From NCBI RefSeq assembly GCF_034479635.1, contig NZ_CP140153.1, positions 751,501 through 815,500 of the forward strand: 64,000 bases of DNA, given 5' to 3'. The position numbers and the translations under genes are program-made. This DNA is from Guyparkeria halophila (GTDB taxonomy: Bacteria > Pseudomonadota > Gammaproteobacteria > Halothiobacillales > Halothiobacillaceae). The notes beneath the pieces are model-generated. The model had not been told where the DNA came from. It was given only the letters and a program-made list of their open reading frames with translations, and did no database searches. Numbering within the stretch: position 1 is the first letter of the stretch; each line of letters begins with the position of its first letter. This document shows positions 1-8,132 of the stretch, one piece after another.

Positions 1-2
1 CC

Positions 3-569
3 CCGGTTATAAAGAATTACCAGGACGTTCAGAACCGGGTGGGCGCCCTGTCCTACAAGATCCTTTTCTTCGTCTGGTTTGTTTATTTTATTTTGCATAT
101 GTTCATGCCGGGGCCCATGCATTCCCTGTCCGTGCTCATTTCCTTCTGGGTTCCCGGCATCGAGGGAATGGTCAAGGGGCGCAATGGGAGCGGCATGATC
201 CGTGTGCTTGTGGTGACGATCCTCCTGATCATGCCGTTCCAGCTTGTCCATTTCGTTCGGACAATGATCCCCCGGCTCCAGGATGAGAATCCCGGGGTTA
301 GGGAGTTGTTGAAAAGGCTTTGGAAGGCGTTTCTTGTCTCATTGTTTACGGGAACCATATTTCTTACGGCTTGGAATCTGCTCCTGACCCTTCCAGGGAA
401 AGACCGAGCTGAACTGGGTAGCTGGGCAGGGTTGTTTAAAACATTTTTTGAGATTGATTTGTTTTCTGGGGCTTTTTTGCTCCTTGGAACGAGTGGGTCC
501 ATGCAGGGTGTGGCGTATCTCGTGGTTGTCACGCAAGCATTGTTTTTCTATCCAGACAGTGAAAAGTGA
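3..569 (+). CDS. Hypothetical multi-pass membrane protein, probably 5'-partial
   Basis: The reading frame is open from the window edge to a TGA at 567-569. A GTG at 39 could start it, but codons upstream of it are also open, so the true start probably lies outside the window. The protein has about four hydrophobic segments (residues near FFVWFVYFILHMF, LVVTILLIMPF, FLVSLFTGTIFL and FLLLGTSG) separated by charged loops. I do not recognise the family. The stretch is more AT-rich than the genes after 1.5 kb and is followed by two further unrecognised ORFs. That suggests the end of an acquired region rather than core chromosome. Confidence 0.5.
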   Translation, partial: PVIKNYQDVQNRVGALSYKILFFVWFVYFILHMFMPGPMHSLSVLISFWVPGIEGMVKGRNGSGMIRVLVVTILLIMPFQLVHFVRTMIPRLQDENPGVRELLKRLWKAFLVSLFTGTIFLTAWNLLLTLPGKDRAELGSWAGLFKTFFEIDLFSGAFLLLGTSGSMQGVAYLVVVTQALFFYPDSEK

Positions 570-572
570 TTT

Positions 573-731
573 ATGTCAGATATGACAACGGATAACCAGG
601 GAGCGCATGCTGATCTGGGTCAATTCACTAGCAGCCTCTTTGACGCCACGGTTCGGGCCAATCCCAGCTCGAGAAAAAGCCCTACAGCGTTTTCAAACTT
701 CGATCTCGGGTTGGTTTCTGGTGATTATTAG
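573..731 (+). CDS. Small hypothetical protein (52 aa)
   Basis: An ATG at 573 lies three bases after the stop of the preceding gene, and the frame runs to TAG at 729-731. The product is polar and Ser/Thr/Asn-rich (MSDMTTDNQGAHADLGQF at the N-terminus), with no membrane segment or known motif. Its position, packed between two membrane-protein ORFs on the same strand, favours a real co-transcribed gene. A chance frame cannot be excluded at this length. The following ORF starts inside its last codons. Confidence 0.4.
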   Translation: MSDMTTDNQGAHADLGQFTSSLFDATVRANPSSRKSPTAFSNFDLGLVSGDY

Positions 732-1185
732 AAAATGCGACTACATTGGCGTTGCGGAATTCGTTTGCAGGTATCGGCTTTATTTTTTTATGGCCATCTG
801 TGTCTGGGTTGGTTTCGTTATCGTTGGCCCCGTTTTTAGTGGCTTCGCGAGGACGATCGTTTTCTCGACCCCGTTTCTGCGGCCTGTTCATTTCTTTTTC
901 TTGGGTATTGGCTTCTGGGTCATTTTCCCATTGTTTGTTTACTCCCTGATGTTGTATGTAGCGTTTCGTTTCAAGCCAACGGAGTTTCCGGGTGGTTGGA
1001 ATTATGAAGCTGAGGGTGCCATGCCGAAACCGTGCGAAGTTGTAGAAAGACGTCTGTTGCCTAGCAGCCTAACAGAGGAGTATGTTTTCATTACATGGCT
1101 GATCGGGGTTTTATTTATGACCTTCTGGATTCCCCAAATTGTCGGGGGATTGGTTTCTTTCTCAGTTATCACATGGATTAAGTGA
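721..1185 (+). CDS. Hypothetical membrane protein
   Basis: The frame is open from 607, but that stretch overlaps the 52-aa gene. A GTG at 721 that overlaps the preceding stop is the more economical start, though its ribosome binding site is weak. Three or four hydrophobic segments are visible (LYFFMAICVWVGFVIVG, FFFLGIGFWVIFPLFVY, FITWLIGVLFMTFW, IVGGLVSFSVITW). A soluble stretch of about 45 residues lies between the second and third. No family is recognised. Low GC and context match the gene at 3-569, so the three probably form one transferred unit. Confidence 0.45.
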   Translation: MIIRKCDYIGVAEFVCRYRLYFFMAICVWVGFVIVGPVFSGFARTIVFSTPFLRPVHFFFLGIGFWVIFPLFVYSLMLYVAFRFKPTEFPGGWNYEAEGAMPKPCEVVERRLLPSSLTEEYVFITWLIGVLFMTFWIPQIVGGLVSFSVITWIK

Positions 1186-1504
1186 TGCCTGATTTTTACA
1201 TTACTGACCCAGCGGGGATGGCTGCTAGATCGGATGCTGCCTGAAGCGGTGTCGGCGGCGGGGTCGGACCGAGGTGACCTTGAGTTTCCATTTATTTTTA
1301 ATAAAAAATCTGGCCTTGGGGCGCCTTAGGTTGCCTGAGGGGGTATGCCGTGCCCCAGGGCTGTTCGACGCACGCAAGCGCTATGGTCTTTGTGTACTCA
1401 ATCACACAGAACATCTGTGCTACCCCAATGCGCACGAAAGCGACAATCCGGTCCATCCGTTGTTCCTGGCCTGACCGCAACGGATTGTCGGGTGTCATGA
1501 AAAA
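1186..1504. other. Intergenic junction between accessory and core DNA
   Basis: No convincing gene. An ATG at 1185 overlapping the previous stop opens a 19-codon frame (MPDFYITDPAGMAARSDAA) that ends at 1244. It looks like the 5' remnant of a truncated gene. The rest is AT-rich around 1290-1310 and then returns to the high GC of the chromosome. No tRNA or insertion-sequence end was found. Confidence 0.4.
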
Positions 1505-1524
1505 ACCGCGCCTCCGCGCGGTTC
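1505..1524 (-). terminator. Intrinsic terminator after the EVE-domain gene
   Basis: A perfect 8-bp stem (AACCGCGC / GCGCGGTT) with a CTCC loop. On the minus strand it is followed by six T residues. It lies about 30 nt past the stop of the EVE gene. A weaker T-rich stretch on the plus side could also make it work in the other direction. Confidence 0.75.
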
Positions 1525-1555
1525 TTTTCGTTTCCAGGGCGTGGGAGCAGGTGCC

Positions 1556-2017
1556 TTAGTCCGGATCCTCCAGCGAGAGGATGTGTTCCCACTGATCCTC
1601 TGTCACCGGCATGATCGACAGGCGGTTGCCGCGGCGCACCAGCGGCATTTCCTCGAGGGCCGGGTCGGCCTTGAGTTCGGGCAGCGGGATCACGCGCTGG
1701 GTGTGGCGGACGTACTTGACGTCGACCAGCAGCCAGCGCGGCTTGTCCGGATCGGATTTCGGGTCGTAGTACTTCGCGTCGGGATCGAAGGCGGTGGGGT
1801 CGGGGCGCGCCTCGCTGACGATATCCATGATGCCGACGATGCCCGGTACCTTGGTGTTCGAGTGATAGAAGAAGGCGCGGTCGCCCGGCTTCATCTCGTC
1901 GCGGATCATGTTGCGCACCTGGTAGTTGCGGATGCCGTCCCAGGGTTCGATGCCGACGCGCTCGAGATCGTCGATGGAAAAGGCGTCGGGCTCGGATTTC
2001 ATCAGCCAGTAGGCCAT
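1556..2017 (-). CDS. EVE domain-containing protein
   Basis: 153 aa. The N-terminus MAYWLMKSEPDAFSIDDL is typical of the EVE family (related to PUA/YTH folds), which bind modified bases in nucleic acid; the exact substrate here is unknown. Further family features are WDGIRNYQVRN, FYHSN and GIVGIMDI. The frame is open another 18 codons upstream, but homology and the ATG at 2017 fix the start at MAYWL. It overlaps the end of fau by 16 nt, so the two are probably co-transcribed from the zapA/6S side. A clear terminator follows. Confidence 0.88.
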   Translation of the reverse strand: MAYWLMKSEPDAFSIDDLERVGIEPWDGIRNYQVRNMIRDEMKPGDRAFFYHSNTKVPGIVGIMDIVSEARPDPTAFDPDAKYYDPKSDPDKPRWLLVDVKYVRHTQRVIPLPELKADPALEEMPLVRRGNRLSIMPVTEDQWEHILSLEDPD

Positions 2018-2655
2018 GGCGTCTCCTGTGCGTCTTGGTACGGGGTCAGACCGACCCGGGATGGCCCGCACAAGCAGCGGGCATCGATTACCCCGATGTC
2101 GGTCACGATGTAGTCGAGCGGCTGGTCCCAGGGGTCGACCGGCAACGAGTCGACCTGCTGGCAGCCGAAGGCCACGCCGATCGCCAGTGGTCGCCGCCCG
2201 CGGCGTTGGGTCAGGGCGCGGTCGTAGAAGCCGGCGCCCATGCCGAGGCGGTTGCCGCGCGCATCGAAACCCACCAGCGGGATCAGTAGGGCGTCCAGGC
2301 TGTTGATGCCGCGGCGGCGAGGATCGTCGGACTCGATGATGCCGAACTGGTTGGTGCGCCGTCTCGGCATGCGGCGGTGCGAACAGGCCGTGAGCGGATC
2401 GGCGTGATGGAAGGCCAGTCGGCGGTCGGGCAGCACGCGCGGCAGCCAGATTTGACCGCGGTGGCGCTTGAGCCAGCCGTCGAGCTCGGGCTCGCCGTCG
2501 AAGGCGCAGTAGGCGGCTACAGCCTGAAGGGAAAGTCCGCGCGTCAGTCGTTCGAGGCGGGCCTCGAGTCGGCGGATGGCCTGGAATCGAGCAAAGCCGC
2601 CCAGCGCCTTTCGGCGCGCGCGCAGGGCTTTTCTCAGGGCGGCTTTATCGAGCAT
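2002..2655 (-). CDS. fau: 5-formyltetrahydrofolate cyclo-ligase
   Basis: Converts 5-formyl-THF to 5,10-methenyl-THF with ATP, recycling folate in the cytoplasm. The family pattern is present: N-terminal Lys/Arg-rich helix (LDKAALRKALRARRKAL), a central PLVGFD segment and the glycine-rich GNRLGMGAGFYDRAL nucleotide-binding signature. I use the ATG at 2655 (MLDKAALR) because family members begin there; an ATG at 2688 in frame is also possible. The gene follows 6S RNA, the same arrangement as ssrS-ygfA in Escherichia coli, so it is likely expressed in part by read-through of the 6S transcript. Confidence 0.9.
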   Translation of the reverse strand: MLDKAALRKALRARRKALGGFARFQAIRRLEARLERLTRGLSLQAVAAYCAFDGEPELDGWLKRHRGQIWLPRVLPDRRLAFHHADPLTACSHRRMPRRRTNQFGIIESDDPRRRGINSLDALLIPLVGFDARGNRLGMGAGFYDRALTQRRGRRPLAIGVAFGCQQVDSLPVDPWDQPLDYIVTDIGVIDARCLCGPSRVGLTPYQDAQETPWPTG

Positions 2656-2713
2656 CGTCACGATTCGATCAAAGAAGAAGGCCTGCACGCGGGCGGTGTC
2701 GCATTCGTGCAGA

Positions 2714-2922
2714 CCTTCTGGGGTGAGGTGTCTTCCAGGGCGCCGCTGGCGGCGCTACGACCTTGAACCGATAGGGTTCAAGTCGGGGACAACGCCCGGC
2801 TCATCAGGCTTTCCGCCCAGCTCAAGGCTTGGGCGGACATGCACACAGAACCGTTTTGTTGACCCCTGTGTCGCAAATTAAGGCTCAAGGGATAGAGCGC
2901 AACCTGGCGAACGTCCCAGAAG
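2714..2922 (-). ncRNA. ssrS: 6S RNA
   Basis: 6S RNA binds the sigma-70 RNA polymerase holoenzyme in stationary phase and mimics an open promoter. The minus strand between zapA and fau carries recognisable 6S blocks: GACGTTCGCCAGG near the 5' end, CCCTTGAGCC, a TTGAACC / GGTTCAAGG hairpin, a GCGCCGCC / GGCGGCGC-like hairpin near the 3' end, and a closing stem TTCTGGG / CCCAGAA. Flanking genes (zapA upstream, fau downstream) match the E. coli locus. The 5' end is placed from the closing stem and lies 10 nt after the -10 box. The ends are approximate to a few bases. Confidence 0.88.
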
Positions 2923-2931
2923 ACTGACCTA

Positions 2932-2960
2932 ATCGTAGGGCCGACGCCCCGGGCTTTCAA
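2932..2960 (-). promoter_or_regulatory. Sigma-70 promoter of 6S RNA
   Basis: On the minus strand TTGAAA (2960-2955) and TACGAT (2937-2932) are separated by exactly 17 nt. The predicted start, about 7-10 nt further on, coincides with the 5' end inferred from the 6S closing stem. Confidence 0.78.
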
Positions 2961-2995
2961 GCGGTGTCGAGTGGTACGGCGATCTGTTCGCCCGC

Positions 2996-3292
2996 TCAGG
3001 ATTGCTCCATGGCCTCGAGCAGACGGTCGATGCGGCCGGCCAGCTCGCCGTTGTCGAGGTCCGCGGGCAACTCGAGTTCGCGGCCTTCGAGCAGCTGGCG
3101 GGTAATGTTCAGCGCCGCGAGCACGGCAATCCGCTCGGTACTGAGCACCTTGCTGGTCTTGCGGATTTCGGCCATCTCGTCATTCAGATACTCGGCCGTG
3201 CGCAGCAGCATGCCCTGTTCTTCCGGCGGGCAGACGATTCGGTAATCCTTTTCCATCACCCGGACGGTGACGGGGTGGTTGCGCTGGCTCAT
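2996..3292 (-). CDS. zapA: Cell division protein ZapA
   Basis: 98 aa. ZapA binds FtsZ and bundles protofilaments at the division ring. The N-terminal domain (VTVRVMEKDYRIVCPPEEQGMLLRTAEYLN) is characteristic and is followed by a C-terminal coiled coil ending in DRLLEAMEQS. The position upstream of 6S RNA and fau is conserved in gammaproteobacteria. The gene starts 3 nt after the stop of the small coiled-coil gene upstream, so the two are translated from one message. Confidence 0.92.
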   Translation of the reverse strand: MSQRNHPVTVRVMEKDYRIVCPPEEQGMLLRTAEYLNDEMAEIRKTSKVLSTERIAVLAALNITRQLLEGRELELPADLDNGELAGRIDRLLEAMEQS

Positions 3293-3295
3293 GGG

Positions 3296-3514
3296 TCAAT
3301 CCTCGCGTTGGGTCTCGGCGGTCTCGTCCTCAAGACGCCGCAACTGGCCGGCCAGTTCCTCGATCCGGTCATGGCTGTGCCCGATCAGTCGGCGCAGTTC
3401 CCGGTTTTCCTCGGCCAGTGACGCCGCTTGCGCGCGCAGCTCGCCGCGCTCGGCATGGGCCCGCTCGGCGGCGGCGAGCAGTCGTTCGATCTTGTCGGCA
3501 AGCCCTTCGGCCAT
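3296..3514 (-). CDS. TIGR02449-type small coiled-coil protein (ZapB-like)
   Basis: 72 aa, almost entirely a heptad-patterned coiled coil (LADKIERLLAAAERAHAERGEL, then LAEENRELRRLIGHSHDRIEEL). Proteins of this family regularly precede zapA and resemble the division factor ZapB in size and structure. The division role is inferred from context only. The frame is open 10 codons further upstream, but the ATG at 3514 has a GGAG 10 nt before it and matches the family start. It is divergent from ygfB across 223 nt. Confidence 0.8.
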   Translation of the reverse strand: MAEGLADKIERLLAAAERAHAERGELRAQAASLAEENRELRRLIGHSHDRIEELAGQLRRLEDETAETQRED

Positions 3515-3737
3515 GGTGTCGAATCTCCGCGTGAATCGCCCCAACGCATCCGCTGGGATGCCGGGCGGGATGACGGGTGGGCCGGACCGCCCGAAGACAG
3601 GCGGACGAGCGCCCGGATCTCGGGCGGCAGTCTATCATTTGCCCGGCATAGCGGTGACAATGTCGCCACCCATCAGATCAAGGCCGTAGCAACGACGATC
3701 GGCAACGAGAACGGGCAAACACGCAACGAGACGCGCA

Positions 3738-4286
3738 ATGACCGAATATCAACGATTTCAGCAAGCCCTCGACTCCATCGGTGCGCTGGCCAATCCGGCC
3801 GAGGCACACGGGGTCCTGATCGGCATGTGGATCGGTGGCGGCCCCGCCGAGGAGTCGCGCTGGCTGGCCGAGCTGGTCGAGGAAGATCGGCCGCCGCAGG
3901 CGCCGCCAACGGCGCTCTCCGAGCTCTACCAGCGCCTGGTCGAGCAGGTCACCACGGCCGACAACCTCGGGCTCGACCTGGTGCTGCCCGACGAGGAGAC
4001 CAGCCTCAAGACGCAGGTCGAGGGGTTGATCGACTTCGCCCAGGGCGTGCTCTACGGCTACGCCATCGAGAACGGGCCGGCCCGTCGTGCACTGGGTGAC
4101 GATGCTCGCGAGGTATTCGATGATCTCGGCGATATCGCCCAACTCGATCCGGAGTCGGTCAAGACTGAGGATGATGCCTTCGACATCCACCAGATCGAGG
4201 AGTATCTGAGCTCCGCGCTGCTGGTGATGTACCTGCAATTGCACCCGCCGATCCCCGAGACGGCCGGCTCGCAGCGCCTCCAGTAG
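3738..4286 (+). CDS. ygfB: UPF0149 family protein YgfB
   Basis: 182 aa, the usual length. The family N-terminus YQRFQQALDSIGALANPAEAHGVLIGMW and the conserved GFAQG-like FAQGVLYGYA segment are both present. Molecular function is not firmly known; in Pseudomonas aeruginosa YgfB has been linked to regulation of beta-lactam resistance. It is the first gene of the ygfB-pepP-ubiH-ubiI cluster, with 47 nt before pepP. Confidence 0.9.
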   Translation: MTEYQRFQQALDSIGALANPAEAHGVLIGMWIGGGPAEESRWLAELVEEDRPPQAPPTALSELYQRLVEQVTTADNLGLDLVLPDEETSLKTQVEGLIDFAQGVLYGYAIENGPARRALGDDAREVFDDLGDIAQLDPESVKTEDDAFDIHQIEEYLSSALLVMYLQLHPPIPETAGSQRLQ

Positions 4287-4333
4287 CCCGACGCTTCCTT
4301 TAAAACACAACGATTCAGACCACGAGCGACGAG

Positions 4334-5686
4334 ATGCAATTGATCGGCCCTTCTCCGACCGAGCGCCGTGAATACCAGCGCCGCCGCAAGCGCCTGATCA
4401 AGGCCATCGGCAAGCGCAGTGCCGCCATCGTGCCGGCGGCCGTGGAACAGCAGCGCAACCACGACAACCCCTGGCCCTTCCGCCAGTCGAGCGACTTCTA
4501 CTACCTCACCGGCCTGGCCGAACCGGATGCCCTGCTGCTGATCTGTCCCAAGCGTCCGGAGGGCGAGGTGATCGCCTTCGTCCACCCGCGCGATCCGGAA
4601 CGCGAGCGCTGGGAGGGGCCGCAACTGGGCACGGAGCGAGCCCCGGCCGCGCTGGGGATCGATCAGGCCTTCGGCATCGACGAGATCGACGAGCGGCTGC
4701 CCGAACTGCTCAAGGGCTACAACAAGTGCTACCTGCCGTTCGATCAGCACGACTGGGTGGTGAACGCCCTGGGCTGGTTCGACGAACTGCGCCGTGGTGC
4801 CCGAGCGGGCGTCCAGCCGCCGGAAACGATCAAGGACGTCGCCGGCCCGATCCACGAGCAACGCCTGATCAAGTCGGCGCAGGAGATCGATCGGCTGCGC
4901 CGGGCGTGCGCGGTATCGGTCGAGGCGCACCTGGCGGCGGCACGCGGCGTGCACGCCGGGTTGTTCGAGTTCGAGATCGCCGCGATCCTGCAGAAGGTCT
5001 TTGCCTGCGCGCACGGCGAGCCGTCGTTCGCCCCGATCGTCGCCGGCGGCGCCAATGCCTGCGTGCTGCACTATCGGGCCAACGTCGCCGAGCTCAAGGA
5101 CGGCGACCTGGTGCTGATCGACGCCGGCGCGGAGGTCGACTACTACGCCGGCGACATCACCCGCACCTGGCCGGTGAGCGGCACGTTCAGCAAGCCTCAG
5201 CGCGCGCTCTATCAACTGGTGCTCGACGCGCAACTGGCCGCGATCGAGACGATCGCCCCCGGGGTGTCCTTCGATGCCCCCCATCAGGCCGCCGTGCGCG
5301 TGATCACGGAAGGCCTGATCGAGCTCGGCTTGATCGACGGGCCGGTCGATGAGGCGATCGAGGCCGGGCGCTATCGATCCTTCTTCATGCATCGCACTGG
5401 CCACTGGCTGGGATCGGACGTCCATGACGTGGGCGGCTATCGTGTCGATGGCGACTGGCGCGAGCTCGAGCCGGGCATGGTGATGACCGTCGAGCCGGGT
5501 CTCTACATCGACCCGCAGTCGGAGGCGCCGGAGGAATACCGCGGCATCGGCATTCGCATCGAGGACGACGTGCTGGTCACCGAGGACGGGCACGATGTGC
5601 TAACCCGCGGTGTCCCGAAGCAGATCGACGAAATCGAGGCGCTGTTCGCCGGGCGGCGCGATCCCGCCAGCCAGCCGCTCGAATAG
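4334..5686 (+). CDS. pepP: Xaa-Pro aminopeptidase P
   Basis: 450 aa, M24B metallopeptidase that removes an N-terminal residue before proline. The N-terminal creatinase-like domain covers about residues 1-170 and the pita-bread catalytic domain follows. All five metal ligands are visible in order: the two Asp in LIDAGAEVDYYAGDITRTW, the His in MHRTGHWLGSDVHD, the Glu in MTVEPGLYI and the Glu in GIRIEDDVLV. The ATG at 4334 lies after GAGCGACGAG. The next gene follows after 32 nt, in the conserved order seen with the ubiquinone hydroxylases. Confidence 0.95.
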   Translation: MQLIGPSPTERREYQRRRKRLIKAIGKRSAAIVPAAVEQQRNHDNPWPFRQSSDFYYLTGLAEPDALLLICPKRPEGEVIAFVHPRDPERERWEGPQLGTERAPAALGIDQAFGIDEIDERLPELLKGYNKCYLPFDQHDWVVNALGWFDELRRGARAGVQPPETIKDVAGPIHEQRLIKSAQEIDRLRRACAVSVEAHLAAARGVHAGLFEFEIAAILQKVFACAHGEPSFAPIVAGGANACVLHYRANVAELKDGDLVLIDAGAEVDYYAGDITRTWPVSGTFSKPQRALYQLVLDAQLAAIETIAPGVSFDAPHQAAVRVITEGLIELGLIDGPVDEAIEAGRYRSFFMHRTGHWLGSDVHDVGGYRVDGDWRELEPGMVMTVEPGLYIDPQSEAPEEYRGIGIRIEDDVLVTEDGHDVLTRGVPKQIDEIEALFAGRRDPASQPLE

Positions 5687-5718
5687 ATCCTGGAATACGC
5701 CCTGGAGTGAACCGGACC

Positions 5719-6942
5719 ATGACACGCAATGCGGCCCTGCACGACGAGGCATTCGACACCGACGTGATCATCGTCGGGGGCGGGATGGTGGGCGGCGTGC
5801 TGGCGCGTGCCCTGGCCGTCGATGGCTGGTCGGTCGAGGTGATCGAGCCGCGTCGGCCGGAGGAGTCGGCCAGTTTCGACCGCCGCCTGACGGCGGTGGC
5901 CGATGCCGGCTGGCAGTATCTCGACACGCTCGGCTTGATCGATGCGCCGCTGGCCGCCGCCGTTGAACGGATCCGCGAGGTGCGGGTCTTCGATCGCGGG
6001 CATTTTGGCCTGAGCCGCATTACTGCCCGGTCGGCCGGGGTCGAGGCGTTGGGGTACGTCATGCCCAACCGTGCACTGGGAGAACGCCTGGAAGCCCTGC
6101 TCGCCGAGCCGCCGGCGCGGGGGGGACAGATCCGTTACCACCGCCCGGCACGCTATGAGCGTCATGACAGCGATGCCGACGGCGCGACCGTCGTGCTCCG
6201 CGATGATGACGAGCGGGTCGTGACGCGCCGTGCGCGGCTGGTGGTGGCGGCGGACGGCGCGGATTCCGCGGTGCGCGAGCAGGCCGAGATGGGCATCAGC
6301 CGCCACGAGTATGGCCAGGTCGCCACGGTGACCACGGCCATGCCGGCACGGCCGCACGGCGGGGTGGCGTTCGAGTGTTTCACCACCGGCGGCCCGCTGG
6401 CGGTGCTGCCGGCTGCCGAGGGACGGGTATCGCTGGTCTGGGTGGCGCGCCACGCCGAGGCCGAGCGAGTGGCCACGCTGGATGACGAGGCCTTCGCCCG
6501 GGCGGTGGACGAGACCTTCGGCCACCGTCTGGGTGGCTTTTCGGCGCTCACACCGCGCGGCCAGTATCCGCTTACCCTGGTGACCGCGAATGAGCCGGTG
6601 GCCGATCGACTGGTGGTGCTGGGCAATGCCGCTCATGCCCTGCATCCGGTCGCCGGTCAGGGTTTCAATCTCTGCCTGCGTGATATCCGCGATCTTGCCC
6701 GGGTGCTGCGGGCGGACCGGGGAGGCGCCGTCGATCCGGGCGATCCGGTTCGACTGGCGCGCTACCGTTCGCTGCGCCAGGCCGATTACCGGCGCACCAT
6801 CGGATTGACCGACGGCCTGGTGCGCGGTTTCTCGCTGGACCTGCCGGGACTGGGGCACCTGCGCGGCGCGGCACTGTCCGTGTTCGACGGCATGCTGCCA
6901 TTCAAGAATCGCCTGGTGCGCGCCACGCGGGGCATCGCCTGA
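5719..6942 (+). CDS. ubiH: 2-octaprenyl-6-methoxyphenyl hydroxylase (FAD monooxygenase UbiH)
   Basis: About 407 aa flavoprotein of ubiquinone ring hydroxylation. The N-terminal FAD motif IIVGGGMVGGVLARALA, the central DGADSAVREQ motif and the second FAD motif LVVLGNAAHALHPVAGQGFNLCLRD are all intact. I place the start at the ATG 5719, 11 nt after GGAG; a GTG at 5707 is an in-frame alternative. The stop shares one base with the next gene's ATG (TGATG), so translation is coupled to the second hydroxylase. Assignment as UbiH rather than UbiF/UbiI rests on position after pepP. Confidence 0.88.
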   Translation: MTRNAALHDEAFDTDVIIVGGGMVGGVLARALAVDGWSVEVIEPRRPEESASFDRRLTAVADAGWQYLDTLGLIDAPLAAAVERIREVRVFDRGHFGLSRITARSAGVEALGYVMPNRALGERLEALLAEPPARGGQIRYHRPARYERHDSDADGATVVLRDDDERVVTRRARLVVAADGADSAVREQAEMGISRHEYGQVATVTTAMPARPHGGVAFECFTTGGPLAVLPAAEGRVSLVWVARHAEAERVATLDDEAFARAVDETFGHRLGGFSALTPRGQYPLTLVTANEPVADRLVVLGNAAHALHPVAGQGFNLCLRDIRDLARVLRADRGGAVDPGDPVRLARYRSLRQADYRRTIGLTDGLVRGFSLDLPGLGHLRGAALSVFDGMLPFKNRLVRATRGIA

Positions 6943-8132
6943 TGGCCGGCGTGCAGCAGGTGGACGTGATCGTCGTCGGTGGCGGCATGGTCGGCGCCGC
7001 CGCGGCGCTGGCACTCGCGCAGCAGGACCTCGAGGTCGCGCTGATCGAGCGCGAACCGCCGGCGCCGCTGGGTGGAGACGATCCCTTTGACCTGCGGGTC
7101 TCTGCACTGGCACCGGCGAGCATTGCCTTGCTTGAGCGGCTGGGCGCCTGGCCGGCTATCCGCGCCGAGCGCGCCGCGCTCTATCGACGCATGCGCGTCT
7201 TCGATGCCGCCGGCCCGGGTGACCTGACCTTTGACGCCGCGGAGGTGGGGCGACCTTACCTTGGCTACATCGTCGAGAACCGCCGCGTGCAGCTGGCGCT
7301 GTGGTCGCGATTGCGCGAGTTCGACAACGTCGACTGCCTGACCGGCAGCGAGCCCCAGCGGCTCGACGTGCGCGATCGTGACGTGTCCCTGACCCTGGCG
7401 GACGGGCGGGAACTGCGCGCCGAACTGGTGATCGGGGCCGACGGGCAACGCTCCTGGGTACGCGAGACGGCGGGCATCGGCGCGAGCAGTCGGGACTATT
7501 CGGTGGCCGCGCAGATCCTCTCGGTCGAGACGGCCTACCCGCAACAGGACATCACCTGGCAGCGATTCACCCCGGACGGTCCGCAGGCCTTCCTGCCGCT
7601 GGCGGGCAATTGCGGCTCGCTGGTGTGGTACGACGCCCCGGATCGGGTGCGCGCCCGCCACGCGCTCTCGCCCGAGGCATTGGGGGAGGCGGCGATGGCT
7701 GCGTTTCCCGAGGAGCTCGGCGAGATCACGCGAGTGGCGGGCCAGGCCTGGTTTCCGATCCGCCGCCTGCACGCGCATCGCTACTGGGCCGATCGGGTGC
7801 TGCTGGTCGGTGACGCCGCGCATTCCATCCACCCGCTGGCGGGGCAGGGCGCGAACCTCGGCTTTGCCGATGTGGCGGCGCTGATCGCCGTGGTCGAGTC
7901 GATGGCAGATCGGGGATTGGGCGATGCGCGTCTGGCACGCGCCTACGAGCGACGTCGCCGGGCCGACAACCAGCTGATCCAGTCGCTGATGGATGGTTTC
8001 GACTGGGGTTACCGTCGCCGCGACCCGCTCACCGTCGCCACGCGTACCGTCGCGACCCAGCTCGTGTCCGGTGTGCCGCCATTGCGCCGCTGGATGACCC
8101 GAATGGCAGGAGGTCAGCGCCTTGGCGGATAG
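6942..8132 (+). CDS. ubiI: UbiI/VisC-family ubiquinone biosynthesis hydroxylase
   Basis: 396 aa paralogue of the preceding enzyme. It has the FAD motif VIVVGGGMVGAAAALALAQQ, the middle GADGQRSWVRETAG motif and LLVGDAAHSIHPLAGQGANLGFAD near residue 290. The locus equals visC of E. coli, whose product hydroxylates C5 of the ring. Which ring position this copy acts on cannot be told from sequence alone. The start overlaps the ubiH stop, and its own 3' end overlaps the following channel gene by 11 nt. Confidence 0.88.
   Translation: MAGVQQVDVIVVGGGMVGAAAALALAQQDLEVALIEREPPAPLGGDDPFDLRVSALAPASIALLERLGAWPAIRAERAALYRRMRVFDAAGPGDLTFDAAEVGRPYLGYIVENRRVQLALWSRLREFDNVDCLTGSEPQRLDVRDRDVSLTLADGRELRAELVIGADGQRSWVRETAGIGASSRDYSVAAQILSVETAYPQQDITWQRFTPDGPQAFLPLAGNCGSLVWYDAPDRVRARHALSPEALGEAAMAAFPEELGEITRVAGQAWFPIRRLHAHRYWADRVLLVGDAAHSIHPLAGQGANLGFADVAALIAVVESMADRGLGDARLARAYERRRRADNQLIQSLMDGFDWGYRRRDPLTVATRTVATQLVSGVPPLRRWMTRMAGGQRLGG

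Noticed and set aside
1312-1332. AT-to-GC junction text resembling the 3' end of tRNA-Arg (CCTTGGGGCGCC)
   Set aside because: Aligning it to the tRNA end needs several insertions or deletions in about 20 bases. It is not convincing as an att site.
4058-5593. 511-aa open frame on the minus strand (also 5503-7113, 6786-8213, 22721-24469, 52613-54313, 54226-56181, 57403-59220)
   Set aside because: These long frames lie opposite well-supported genes (pepP, ubiH, ubiI, groEL, hrcA, dnaK, dnaJ) and have no recognisable domains. High GC at third positions creates them.
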